Shown piece by piece: positions 1 to 11,855 of a stretch of DNA of 64,000 nucleotides. Below the pieces are notes generated by a model. The model saw only the letters and a program-made list of their open reading frames with translations, searched no databases and was not told where the DNA came from. Numbering within the stretch: position 1 is the first letter of the stretch; every line of letters begins with the position of its first letter. The stretch is taken from NCBI GenBank assembly GCA_026724425.1, contig JAIUCV010000391.1:682001-746000 (forward strand), written 5' to 3'. A program made the position numbers and the translations under genes. Source of the stretch: Erythrophleum ivorense. Lineage: Eukaryota; Streptophyta; Magnoliopsida; Fabales; Fabaceae.

Positions 1-863
1 TAAAATTGAGTTTATTTAATCAAACATATTATATTTTTATTTGTCCATTAATAAATTCACTAATGATAAAGATTATTTGTACAAAATTAAAAGTTTAAAA
101 AGTCCATCAAATTTTAAAGATAAGAGATTATTTGTACTTATAACTTAAGATTTAGAAGAGTCTTATGACTTTTGATGATAAATAATTAACCAGTTGTACT
201 TCGGAAATTAACCTGTTGTACTTTAGAGCAAAAGAAACAATTACAGGACACACAATTTTCAGCTCGTTTGGTATGTCATAGAGAAACAAATTCATTTTTT
301 TAATTATATATAATGTTTGTTATATTCTTATAATCATTATTCATTAACAATTATCTTATTTTATTATTTTTAAAATAGCAACATGAAAATCAATCTTTAT
401 CTTTAAAATTATTTTTTATTTTTATTTTATGGATCAAACCTTCTTTTAAGAAATTGCAATTGGTAATGCGACAGGACTCAATTCTGAAAAGTTAAATTTG
501 AATGACATTATATGACATCACATAAGCATTTCGTGCATTGGTGACACTCATTTATTATCAACTTTATTTGCACATCTTTTCGGAGCGGGAGTGCGAGGTT
601 CGAATATTATACCTTATTCACACCAACGTGGTTCTCTTCCAGTTAGCAAACTAAGATTATAACTGAAAAGTTGGCGAATTCTCTCGGGGATATTGTCGTA
701 GAAATTCAAAGTGTCACATAAATGAGCTGAAATGTAGTAGGATCAACCGTCTACTGCAGTGCCAAAAATTTGAGTAGATGACATGGGTGCAATTTTATTT
801 TTTGATAGTTTCTCGTAGCTCTATTTGATATGAAGAGTAGTGACAGATAAGGATGTTAAGTTT
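1..863. other. AT-rich sequence, no gene recognised
   Basis: No open frame, RNA gene or terminal-repeat structure could be supported here. The stretch around 540-790 lies just upstream of the P450 fragment and may hold further unrecognisable P450 exon sequence, but no residues could be aligned with confidence. Confidence 0.5.
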
Positions 864-1061
864 AAAAATCTGAGGAGAGGGATGAAGTGCTTGCGCAAAA
901 GGTTTGATTACATGCTGATGAGAGGATGATTCAAGAGCACATGGCTTCTGCGGTAGGGGGTAAGAGTAAACCTGATTTCTTTGACGTTATCATGGCCCAC
1001 GAAGAAGGTAACTCCGAGGGAGAGAAGCTTACGCACACCATTGTTAAGGCTCTTCTTTTGG
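864..1061 (+). pseudogene. Cytochrome P450 fragment, flavonoid 3',5'-hydroxylase-like (CYP75A)
   Basis: Two consecutive frames on the plus strand read like one stretch of a plant P450 of the CYP75A type (flavonoid B-ring hydroxylase, ER-anchored monooxygenase of the anthocyanin/flavonol pathway). The first piece contains GMKCLRKRFDYML. A one-base frameshift near 920-926 leads into MIQEHMASAVGG, then KPDFFDVIMAHEEGNSEGEK and a VKALLL ending. This is the region just before the I-helix; the family continues with an AGTDTS-type oxygen-binding motif. Here the similarity stops right after KALLL, so the I-helix, the ExxR motif and the heme-binding Cys loop are all missing. The piece is about 65 codons of a protein normally near 500 aa. 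It is a relic, not a functional gene. Assignment to CYP75A rather than CYP75B rests on the KPDFxDVIMA and NSEGEKL wording and is inferred from family knowledge. Confidence 0.68.
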
Positions 1062-1140
1062 TACGTCCAAGTGCCTCTTTCTCCGTTTGTCAACATGTCG
1101 ACTGTTTATGGAAATTTTTTTTCGTACATTCTTTATATAG

Positions 1141-1210
1141 TTAGGTTTCATCAGTGTTTTCATGGGCTCTATTACTTAGGTTTCATCAGTGTTTTCATGG
1201 GCTCTATTAC
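1141..1210 (+). repeat. Perfect 35-bp tandem duplication
   Basis: Two adjacent identical 35-bp copies (1,141-1,175 and 1,176-1,210), each beginning TTAGGTTTCATCAG and ending GGCTCTATTAC. The perfect identity suggests a recent slippage or duplication event. Confidence 0.93.
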
Positions 1211-2379
1211 TCTAAGGCTCACTTTAATAAACTTTTATTCAGATAAAAATATCTTTTTTGTCTTCATTTTCAAAACTTAGGGTTAATTTTAATTTTATTC
1301 TCAATATTTATTTTGTGATAATTTTGTCTTACATGTTTGTAAAAATTCTTAATGCCTTTGTAAATGCTACATTTAAATGTTAACAAAATCAGCTAACATG
1401 TTGTAAACATGGCCTTACAAATGCACCTACACTTATTAATCCCATTAGAAATGTTAAGAACTTGTGGCTGGTTTTGATTAAGTTGGCTATGCTAGGGATA
1501 GAAAAAAAATGATGAGATTTAAGAGTTAGAGTGATAACATTAGGTAATATAATATACATGTAGGCGATATAATATTCATATCTGCGTCATCTATTGACCA
1601 TTTGCAAGCCACATCTACAGATCAGCTAATTTTATTAAGTATTAGATGACAATTTAACATTTAGAAAAAATATTGAAAATATTTATAAATATATAGCATG
1701 AAATTAAAGCTAATTCCAAATTTTTGGGATGAAAAACGTACTTTTTTATTTGAGTTATTTTACTTGATATATACTTAAGAATTTCTCCTTTTAATTCATA
1801 TATAGAAAGCCTAACAGTATTATTTGTTAATTATTTCTAATTTTTTCTTTATGGATACAAGATTTCAGAGATTGTGGAAATTAGTTATACATCAAATTGC
1901 ATAATCATAATATAATCAGCATCCATTATTTTTATTTTACAAATTCTGACCTTTTGTTTTTCGGTTAAGAATGATATATGCCATTTAAAAGTTCAAGCTC
2001 TTAAGTGAAGGTATTTCAAAATTTTAAATAGGATAATCCTTTATAGCACTTTTTAATTCGAATTATTATTATGTTTTCCATAATATAGTGTTATATATGT
2101 TGTTGATTTTATCAAATTAGATGCAAGCTAGTTATAACTTTTTATGGTAATATTAACGCACAATTGCGATTAATTTTGCGGATTTAAACCATTTTATATA
2201 TGCTAAAAATAAACTTTCATAATCATCACTTATAATGTTTCTATAAGCTAATTTCATAAATTTAAATACGAAACTCATGAACGCCAATGAAAGCTTAATA
2301 TTAGGCGCTAGTTGAATTTGCAAAATCTTTGATAAAATGTTTTTCATATAAGCATGTATCGCCAATAAAGGTTGGATTT
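1211..2379. other. AT-rich non-coding sequence
   Basis: Nothing recognisable: no sustained frame, no terminal repeats, no RNA gene. Confidence 0.5.
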
Positions 2380-2960
2380 AATTTTTAGAGTAGATTTATA
2401 TACAATTTTTTATATCTTTATTATCTAGTTTTTTTAATAGAAATATGACATGTTTAAAAAATTATTGAAAACCTAATCAATGATGTTTAATCATAAAAAT
2501 CATACATTTGTTATGTGATTATTAAAGGATCTAAAATCAAAAATATAAAAATTGTAACTAAATATATTCCTTAATTGGTAAGATCAAAAAGGTCATTAGT
2601 TTGATTCTTGCTTGTTTGACTAGCATAAATTATTTACAATCTGCATGTTTGTAAATAAAAATATCAAGTTTGACTAGCATAAATTTATTCACAATTTATA
2701 GTTTCTTATATTTTTATTATTAATTTCTTTAATAAAAATATTACATGTTTAAAAAATCTATTGAAGCACTGATTAATGATACTTAATTATAAAAATCATA
2801 TATTTATTATGTAATTATTAAAGAAATGGATAGCAAAAATATAAAAGCTGTACCTAAATTTTTTCCTTAATTGGTAAGATAAAAAAAGTCCTTAGTTTGA
2901 TTCTTGCTTGTTTGACTAGCATAAATTTATTTACAATCTAAATGTTTGATTAGCATAAAT
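2380..2960 (+). repeat. Diverged 296-bp tandem duplication
   Basis: Two head-to-tail copies about 296 bp apart. The shared landmark TTGATTCTTGCTTGTTTGAC starts at 2,601 and again at 2,897. Both copies also share the ACATGTTTAAAAAAT-type segment and CCTTAATTGGTAAGAT. They differ at many positions, so the duplication is old. Confidence 0.82.
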
Positions 2961-4082
2961 TTGACTGAGGTTTGAAGTCGTGATATTTATGCTCAAAGCA
3001 AGCCCAAATATGACTGCTCAATTCTACCCGAATGCGAAATGTGCTCCTGAGTAATTAGGGAGCCGAATTGTATTTACATTGGTTTTCTATTATTGTGTGT
3101 GCAACTTTAAACTTGGAATGTTATCAATGGCTTAATTATTAGATTTTTTAGGCACCACAACAACCAACAAAACAACAATAATAATCATCAAATTACTTTT
3201 TTTTATGAAATTAAATATAAATATATTCTATATACCTTATGGCTCCCATAACATCCGATTTCTTTGTAAAAGTAGGAAACTCACAAATATAAAAGCAAAT
3301 CTCTTGAAATGAATGATTTAAGATTAATTAAAATTAGGATAAAATTTTAAATAATGAAAAATGAGAATTTGAGGTTTAAGATGCCCAAAAACCAAAACCA
3401 GAAGAGTTAATAAAATTTGTCAAAATAAGTTGGGGCAATTTTATAATTTTGAAAAATTTAAAAACTCACGAGAGGGGTTTTTAAATGAAAATTTGAACTG
3501 AGGTTTTTAAAGGCCCTGAAAACTATGAAAATCCCAAGAATAGTTAAAATTCTTCTGGTGAGTGATTTCGGCCATCGATTGGCCAAAATTTTGACCAAAT
3601 AGTTTGGAATGGTTTTAAATCTAATTTGGGTGAAACTAAAGCTATTTTATGAATTAAAAAACACAAATTTTATGATGAAAAAGAGATTTTGAAAAGGAGT
3701 TAAAATAAGACTAAGTGGAGAAACCATAGTTTAAGGACTAAAATGAAAAAGTGATAAAGTTGTAAAAATGAACCCCTAGGCTTCTTAAAATGTTCCAATC
3801 TATTCAACCACTCTAACCCACTCTCTTGCATGTTGAAACAGAACTAAACTTTGACCTAGGGGGTGCACAAGAAGAGGAGCAAAGGGAAGAAGAAGGAGCC
3901 TTGAAAAGGTAAGAAAATACACACTTTTTCACTCTTTTTTATTCACTAAACTTCTTCCACTCTTTCTTTTCTCTTCCTCTATAGTTTTGATGGTTTGTTT
4001 GGATATGTTTGGTGGCTGAATTAGTAAGGGAAAGAGAGAAGTTGGAAGAGGTCTTGGAAGCATAGCAAAGCACCTTGAGAAA

Positions 4083-4843
4083 GTAAGCAAATAAGGTATG
4101 GACGTTGGCTTGAATTGCTTCTTCTTTGATGTTCTTCTTTGAGGCAATTTTGGTAAGACCTAGCCCTTTCTTAAAGAGTTGAATTCTGACCTTAGCAAGA
4201 GAGAAACAAGTGTTTTAAAGTATGGGAATTAAAATTATACAAAGGAAATCAAAAGGAAAGCATGGAAAATTCAAATGAGAACCTAAGGATTCTTAGACAA
4301 ATGGCAAAATCTGATTTTTCCTAGAGACATTCTAGCTCGCGTAAGAATTGGTATGAGTTCTTTAGACCTCTAGGAAGTTACATAAGTGCCATCCCCTTCA
4401 AGAAAGTGAAGCAAACTCCATCGGTGCTTTAAGGATGCATAGTCTCAGCCAAGAGAGCTTGGAGCACTTAGGGAGTGTTTTAAATTATTGTAAACCTAGA
4501 ATGAGACTAGACATGATAGAAGAACATTAGTGGAAGCCTTAGAAAAAATTTAGAAAGCATATCTTGTGAGATGGAGGTGTAGGTTCCATAATATAACATT
4601 AGGAAGCAACTTATAGTTAGATTTCTTAAAATGAATGTGTGATAACCCCAAGGAGTCCAAATGGAGTCAAGAGACCTAAAATGAATGGGAAATGGGAACC
4701 AAGATTATGAATTTTAAGAATTGTTGTATTGTGCCTTATATGGAAGCATAATGGAACCATATGAGAAAGTAAGATGGTATAACACTTGAGAGAAGTCAAG
4801 ACTTATTTCCATGACCTAAATATGCCTTAGTTGGTGTGTCTAG
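4083..4843 (+). other. Intron-like segment inside LTR A
   Basis: A GTAAGC donor at 4,083 and a TCTAG acceptor ending at 4,843 frame 761 bp, at the same relative place as the 750-bp segment of LTR E that is missing from LTR I. The exon side after the acceptor reads GCCAAGGAAACC, matching the other copies. Confidence 0.5.
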
Positions 4844-5095
4844 GCCAAGGAAACCAAGGGTCACCCAATAGCAAGTCTTGGCTGAGAAGGAGGAGGAAGA
4901 TTTCAATGGAAAGTGTTTAAAGTAGCTCTCTAACCTTTCTCTCATGCATTCTTAGTTATTTTCTTGTCTTTGGATGTGTGTATGTATGTTTATGCCATGA
5001 GAAATGTGTATAGCTATTTTCTACATGCCATGGTACCATTATGTGCATAAAATGTGTTTTATGAATGTGTTATGAGTTGAATGAACTTGGTGAAG

Positions 5096-5265
5096 CTAAA
5101 AGTCCTCTAGGAAAGGTGAGGATGAGACAAAAGTCCCAAACATTGAGTGAGATAATGCCAAAAGTCTCAAAAAGAGTGAGATTGAATCAAAAGTCCTTTG
5201 AAAATGGATGAGGCAAGTCCAAAAGTCCTAAGGAAAGAGAGTGAGGCTACATCAATGCTCTTGAA
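5096..5265 (+). repeat. LTR-internal minisatellite (about 35-bp units) in LTR A
   Basis: Imperfect units with the core GAGGCTAAGTCAAAAGTCC, variants of which recur about every 35 bp (CAAAAGTCC, CCAAAAGTC and GTGAGG steps). The same array is found in all LTRs of the family and serves as a landmark for orientation. Confidence 0.8.
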
Positions 5266-6871
5266 AGTTAATATATGATATGTATAAGCTTCTTGCATAT
5301 GAAAATGAATTTATGTATGGTTACTAGTAGCTTAATGTTTATATATGCATTCTTGGACTTGAAAATATGGCTATTATGTATGATTGAAAGGATTAAGAGT
5401 TTTTGAGATTTTTAGAATCTAACTCTTCCCCCTTCAATGTCTAACTATGTCTAGATGGACTAAGTGAGTCAAGGAATAGAAGCTACCATTCATGAAGATA
5501 AGGACTTTGACAAGGAAATTGCTAGATAGTCATTTTATTGACATATTAGAGTTAAATGATGTAACCATATGTTGTATATGATATGTAGACACTTGAACAC
5601 ATGTAAATGCATGAATATAACATGTGTGTATTGGTTTTGGAACCATAGGAATGGGTATGCATGTTCTTGACATTCTTATGCTTAATATGGGTTATGAAAT
5701 CTTGTATATATGAACAAGTGAAGAAGTGATTTTGTGATGTATAGGTAATTAGAGCTCTTGGACAAGTTTTGCATGCTATTTTTGACCATTCTCACGTGCT
5801 CAAGAGATCATGGCCAAGGTAGAAGAGCATTTGGTATAAATTTGACCTTATTTGGTGCCTAAAACTCCTATTTTGGCACCATATATCACAAGTTGACCAA
5901 ATAAATGAATTTTCCATTGAAATTTAGCCTGAATATAAGTCTCATTTAGAGCTTTTTTTTAGAGCCTAAGACTACATTATTTGGAGCTCTATCAAATTAA
6001 TTATACATTTTTAAAATTGGAAATATTTTGAGATTTGGTACGTGCACTATTCATATGGTCAATTTCTTCTCTTATGTCATCCGAGAGCTAAATGATATCC
6101 AATACTTATAAAATTTCATAACTATAAACTAGGAATAATAAGCTTTATGTATCATTTGAGAGCACCTCATTTGTATTTATTGAGGGAGATATGAATTTTT
6201 GAAGTTGATGGTTAGTACTAGTAATGTAGTCAGGACCCTAGTACCGTTCCATCAATTTTCATAAATTAGATGCCATTTTCTTGATCTAGAACTATTTTTA
6301 GTTGAAAGTAGACATTTATAGCTTCTAGAATGGTATGGTATGGTGAGTTTTGATTTTTCTAAAATTAGTTATGAATTTTTAAAATTTATATAAAAAACTT
6401 GTAAAGTAAACCTAGGCAGTTAGACCTTTAGTGCTATTCTATTATTAATCATAGTCCATTTGATGTTTTCATGGTCTAACATAATTTTTAACCTATAGTT
6501 GACATTTAGAGTTTTCCAGCAAGCTATCATTTGCTTGATTTTGAATTTTTTAGAATTAATTATGATGTTAGAAAGTTGGAATATGGAACCTGAGGCAAAA
6601 TTTTGGTTTTTGTATGATATGGTTCCAAACCTGAAATGAATGAGACCAAATGTGATGTTTATGACTTGAATGAATATGATATGGATAGAAAATAATGTTG
6701 AAGAGTTCACATGGTCCCTAAAGCCATAAATCATGAATATGGGTTTCCAATCATGCAACTTTTCATAAAGGAAAACACTGATTTCCTTACAAATGTTGCC
6801 TAATATGCTATGAATGGATTGGGATAGACCATGGGACTATTGTGTATGTGCTAAGAGGTCAAGGTATGACA

Positions 6872-8398
6872 ATATCAAGACATCATCCATATTAGGCAAA
6901 AGGCATAAAAGTTTCATATTTATCAAAATTTCACTTTTAATGGTAGAATTAACCGATATCATAAGCTAAACTAATTCAATATTACTCATATGGACCTTTT
7001 GGCCTTACCAACAATTTCTTCCATCCATAATACACTTAATCAACTAGAACTAACATAATTTGAAGCACCAAAATATGGGTCCAAGGTGTACAAACCGAAA
7101 TAGCATCTCACATAGCAGTTTTCAAGATTTTTCATATTCTAATATGAATTTTGAAAAATTATAATTAATTCTAGAAAAATTGAAATCATGAAAACTCTAT
7201 CATTTTGGAAAGCTATGGATTTAATGACTAAAAATAACTCCAATCAAAACAATTAGGTTTGCCCCATGAAAATTGATAGAACAATGCATCAGGTCAGTAT
7301 AGCGTCTTACAACTGAACCCCAATTTTAGAAAATCATATCTCCTTCTATACAGATCCAAATGAGGTGCTCTTGGTGGCTATAGAAAGCCTAGGATGTATA
7401 GTTTATAACTATAAAATTTCATAAATATTGGACCTCATTTGGCCTACAAATTACACAAGAATACAAACTGACCATATGAACAGTATCCTTGTCAATTCTA
7501 CATAATTTAGCCAAATTTAAAAATTCATAATAAATTCTCTAGAGCTCCAAATTATGTGCTTTTTAACTTTATGAAAAGCTCTAGATAAGACTATATTCAT
7601 GTCAAATTTCATGCACAAAATCATCCATTTGGTTAGTTTGTGGTTCAGCTCAAGATTTGGTTATTTTTAAAACTATAAAAGGGTCAAATTGATACCAAAT
7701 GGTCTCTTACTTATTCCACAACCATTTGAGCATATTTAAAAGCATAAACACAACCTAGGAGAGCCTCCTAAATGGTCCACATCATCATACATCTCAAAAC
7801 TATCATCCTAATTGCTTTTACATACATAGACATCAAGATTCTATGGTGTCAAAAACTTTCATATTCATTCATTTAACTTCAAAATTGATACATACACCAT
7901 AGTTACATATATTAAAACATGTTCAAGTGGTTACATCTCATATACATTATGTGGTTACAAAATTTGACATCAAAATGCCTAATTTTTTATTTCATTATCA
8001 AAGTCTTGCTCTTCAAGATGCATAGCCTCCACTTCTTGGTCTACTTGACTCACCTAGACATTGTTAGACATATATGGGGAAATAGTGAGATTCAAAGAAT
8101 CCCAATAGTTCTTTATCCTTTCAAACATACATAAAGGATACATTTATATATCAAAGAATGCATGCATGCCATATAAGCTATTAATAAATATACATAAATC
8201 ATTTTCCTTATCATATGAACTCATACAGGTTAAACATAGGCTCTAAAGGATATTAGTCTAACCTCACCCAATTTCTTTGAGACTTTTGGATTTGCTTCAC
8301 CCACCTTCAAGGAACTCTTGACTTAGCCTTGTTTTTTTTTTTTTTTAGATTTTTGGCTTTGTTTCACCTATTCATAGAGATTTTTAGCTTATTCTCAC
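6872..8398 (-). mobile_element. LTR B, part 1 (antisense)
   Basis: Antisense copy of the large LTR family. It aligns with 12,200-13,735 (LTR C): the block AATCATATCTCCTTC with the following AAATGAGGTGCTCTTGG occurs at matching places, and the antisense minisatellite lies at 8,255-8,398. It is interrupted at 8,399 by an unrelated insertion, resumes near 10,526, is interrupted again by LTR C at 11,856, and resumes at 22,536. The combined length is about 3.4 kb, consistent with the other copies. Confidence 0.7.
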
Positions 8399-9258
8399 TG
8401 ATAGATCCTAATTTTTTTATATTTTATCCCACATTTTATCTATGATTTTGATGATGATTTTGAGTTAATTCAAGTATTTTATGCATTATTTGAATTATTA
8501 GACATTTTTTAGAAAAAAAGTATAAATATTGAAAATTTTAAGACAAAAGTGTAAATGTTTTAGGGTTTCCAATTTTTGGTTAAGAATTAATATTCCCTAT
8601 TCTTTGATTTACTTCCCAAATTTTGAAATTTTGTTTTGGGATTTTAGTTTAGAAATTGCAAATGTTATTTAGAGGAATTTTGAATTTAAATAAAATTCTT
8701 CTCTAAGTGGTAAACTCTTATTAATTCCCATTACATTTTATTTTACAATTTTTATTTTTATTTTTATTCTCCTTACATGGCACCACATGGCCTCTTCTTA
8801 GGCATTCTTAGACTTTATTTTATTTTTGGGCCTAAGTTATGTTACGTGCTACATAAATATACTTTAGACATAACCTACACTAATGGGTGCACATTAACTT
8901 TTTAGGCCATGAAAGTACAATTAATGAAATTTTACAGTGAAGATTAAATCTTGGGCTTCAACAGTCATCTAATGGCTAAGACTTTGGAAGACATTCTTGA
9001 AGATCATTAAGGGTATAATGGGCAAACCACTCTATGGAAAAATCAAGGGAATTGTTCTTTTCCTTTTTAGCTTTTATCCTATTGGTCCATTTGAAATTTG
9101 ATGGCTAGGATTTCTCTAAAACTCTCTATTCACTCTTCTAGCCATTGGATCAAATTTCTTTTCTCCTCTCTTCCCTAGCCACTCCTCCTTCTTTCTTCCT
9201 TTTTCTCTCTTGATGCAAGAAGCTCTCCTTCCCTCCCCTCTCCATCTCTTTCATGGCG

Positions 9259-9291
<33 letters not shown>

Positions 9292-10525
9292 TCATACTCC
9301 ATTAAAACTTAGGTTTCTAGGTTTCTTCTCTATCATTCACACCTCCCCATCCCATCTCTACCATTATCCACTCACCTTCACACAATCTTTCCACTCATAT
9401 TCCACCATGGCTAAAGTTTGCTTGAAGCTTAAAAGAAGGATGGAACACATGGTAGGTTAAGCAAGGAGGGAGGCTATTAAGGAGAGGTAAGGAGATGAAG
9501 TTTGAGATCATGGAATGAAGATTGAAGACTTAGGGGAGTGATTTTTTTTTTTTATTTTCCTATTTCAATTTAAGAGATTTAGAGTTCTTAGTTTTAAGAA
9601 TTTCTAAGTAGTTTTTCATATGTTCAATCTAGTTCTAGGTTGGAATTATCATTTGTCATAGATTATATTAGATAATGGGCTAAAATTTTGATGTTTTGAA
9701 TGATGAATTTAGATTGTAATGTTGCTAGAATTTTTATTTTGGAATGAAATTTGAGTTCAATTTAATTTGGGTTGATGTTATTTGCCTAAATTTAATTGGT
9801 ACTTAGTTTTGCATTGTCAAATTGAGTTGTCAATTAACGTCATTGTTCAATTGGGTTGGTTTAGTCTTAATTCCATATTTAAAGGGGTCTAATTTGTGTT
9901 TAGATTAACTGGATGATTACCATTAACGAGTATTTGTAAGTCAACATATACTAGAGTTCTTTAGATAGGTTGAATTACACTTACTTGCATTTAGGGTTCC
10001 CTAAGTCTTTACTTTTCAATCAAATCTATTAGTCTACTTTAATTCATCTCCCTCAAGTCTAATTAATTAAAATTGAGTTAGGAAAGCTAAGTTCTCTTAC
10101 CTTAGTTGCCCCCTAACATAATTGAATTAAAAATAAAAGAATTTCCCAATTTAAGAATTAGTAATTAACTTAGTTAATTTCACTTAGTTTAATTCATTTA
10201 ATTTCTAATTTAAGTTCCTTGCAACGAAACCCCCTTCAATTTACATTTGCATTCATCATATTAGAATTGCATTTATCATATTGCATTTCATATAGTTAGT
10301 TTGTGGAATTTACATAAGCATGTAGTGTTTAATGTACATTCTAGCTAATTTAGTTGCATTTAGAGTTTAGTATCTTGCATTTTAGTTTAGGTCCATTCTT
10401 TTTCATCTTTAATCACTTTAAAAAAAAAATTAAACTTAAGAAAGCCTACAACTTGCTGCTTGTAAGTAATGACCTAGGTTGACCCTAACCACAAAATTAA
10501 CTTAGACCTAAAAAATTGCTAGCTG
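8399..10525 (+). mobile_element. Probable solo LTR of another family, inserted in LTR B
   Basis: This stretch has no counterpart in the other copies of LTR B/C and so interrupts it. It starts TGATAGATCCTAATTTTT, similar in style to Athila/Tat LTR starts. It contains a CT-rich tract (about 9,170-9,250) followed by an AC microsatellite, then AT-rich sequence with AACGAAACCCCC. There is no polyprotein. The right edge is uncertain, within about 10,500-10,535, where host sequence resumes before GGCATAACCATACCCATTC. No target-site duplication could be fixed. The orientation is guessed from the TG start. Confidence 0.5.
9259..9282 (+). repeat. (AC)12 microsatellite
   Basis: Uninterrupted AC repeat, followed by AAACACAC. 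It lies just after a pyrimidine-rich tract inside the 8,399 insertion. Confidence 0.95.
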
Positions 10526-11855
10526 AAATGACTAAGGCTAGTCAATTTTTGGCATAACCATACCCATTCAAGCCACTTTGCATTCATAAACACATTTTAA
10601 GAAGCACAATGGTACTATAACATGTATTTAACGGCTAGAAACATATCTCATAGTTCAAACATATACACAAGCATTCAATAACAAGCAAACATCCAAGCAA
10701 CGCATGTGAGAAAGTTTAGAGAGTTACCTTGAAGTAAAAAAACAAACTTTCCCTTTTGGTTACTCCTTTCCCTTTTTGACCAAGCACATGCAATTATGTG
10801 GAGCTTGATTCTCTTTGCTTAGACACATCAAATGAGACATAATTCAACCATTGGAATAAGCTCTAGCCTTATACCTACTTTATGCATGCCTACTTTGTTC
10901 TAAGACACCATTATGGTTTTATACAAGACATAATGAAGCAACCCTTAGGATTTATGATCTTGGCTCTAATTTCTCTTTTAATCTAAGTCTTTTGACTTCA
11001 TTTAAACTCCTTAGAGTCATCACAAATTCAATTCAAGAAGTCTAGACTTAAGTTGCTTCTTTATGTCTTAAAATGAAGCCTATACCTCCATCTCACAAAC
11101 CATGATTCCTAAATTCATACCAATGTTTCCTTTAATGTTTATTACTTATATCTAGTCCCTTTCTATCCTTGGAATTAATTAAAACTCTCCCTAGGTGTTA
11201 CTTCTCTCCCTTGCTGAAACATGGAGCAAGTTAAACAACCATGGAATTTTATTTGTTTTCTTAAGGAATTAGCCACTTATGCAACTTCCTAAATGTCTTA
11301 AGAGCTCATTCCTACCCTTACATAAGTTATACAACCCTTAGAAAGTTTCAGAATTTAGCATGCATTTTAAAATCCCCAGGTGGCATAACTTGGTTTCTAA
11401 AGTTTCTCCTTGAAACTTAGTTGCATATTCTTAATCCTCCTACTCCTAAACCCTTGTTCTTACCTTGTTTTAGCTTGAATTCATTTCCTATTGAGTGGGC
11501 CTAGTGCTGGAAAAAAATCACCATGAAGGAACAAGCAAGAAGAAGCAACAAAAGCAATGGTTTCTTACATTGTTTTCAAGCTTGTTCAAGTGGCTTTCAA
11601 TTGCTTCTAATCTCTCCTTCCAATTCTCCCTCCTACTTATTGTACCAGCCACAAAATAACCTTAATTAAATCGATAAAACCATGGGAGAAGAGAGGAGAA
11701 GGAGGAGAATAAGATTAGTAAAGGAAAAAGCATAAAAATCCTTAAAATTCTTACCCTTTTCAAGGCTTTTTCTTCCTCCCTTGGCCTCCCCTCTTGTGCG
11801 CCTTAGAGAGTAGCTCTTAGATCTATTTTGGAGTGAAGATAAGTCGGTCAAGATA
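10526..11855 (-). mobile_element. LTR B, part 2 (antisense)
   Basis: Continuation of LTR B. CATACCCATTCAAGCC at about 10,560 corresponds to the same words at about 13,785 in LTR C. The stretch runs to the left target-site copy AGATA (11,851-11,855) of LTR C. It holds the antisense leader region, including the purine/pyrimidine-rich stretch near 11,690-11,800 that corresponds to the transcribed start. Confidence 0.68.

Larger units (their letters stand above)
3247..6871 (+). mobile_element. Solo LTR A, large Ty3/gypsy-type family
   Basis: Sense copy of the dominant LTR family of this window, 3,625 bp. The 5' end is decayed to CATAACATCC (family TGTAACATCC) and the 3' end reads GGTATGACA. It follows the family layout: a short upstream part, a transcribed leader with an intron-like segment bounded by a GTAAGC donor (4,083) and a TGTCTAG acceptor (4,843), then an internal minisatellite (5,096-5,265). 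There is no second LTR, primer-binding site or polyprotein, so it is a solo LTR. A clear target-site duplication was not found (left GGCTC, right ATATC). It abuts antisense LTR B directly. Assignment to Ty3/gypsy (Tekay/Del-like) is inferred from the terminal motifs and length. Confidence 0.75.

Noticed and set aside
575..610. GGTTCGAAT resembling a tRNA B box
   Set aside because: No A box, no cloverleaf pairing and no terminal stem could be formed around it.
5096..5265. Regular about 35-bp repeats that could suggest a CRISPR-like array
   Set aside because: The units are contiguous imperfect repeats without unique spacers, occur in all LTR copies, and the genome is a plant.
6420..6758. 112-codon minus-strand frame in LTR A
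   Set aside because: It lies in non-coding LTR sequence, is not conserved in the other copies, and shows no domain.
3242..6876. Target-site duplication for LTR A
   Set aside because: The flanks GGCTC and ATATC do not match even allowing for transitions.
8394..10530. Exact right border and target duplication of the 8,399 insertion
   Set aside because: Several CA-ending candidates exist, but none gives a repeat of the left flank CTCAC.
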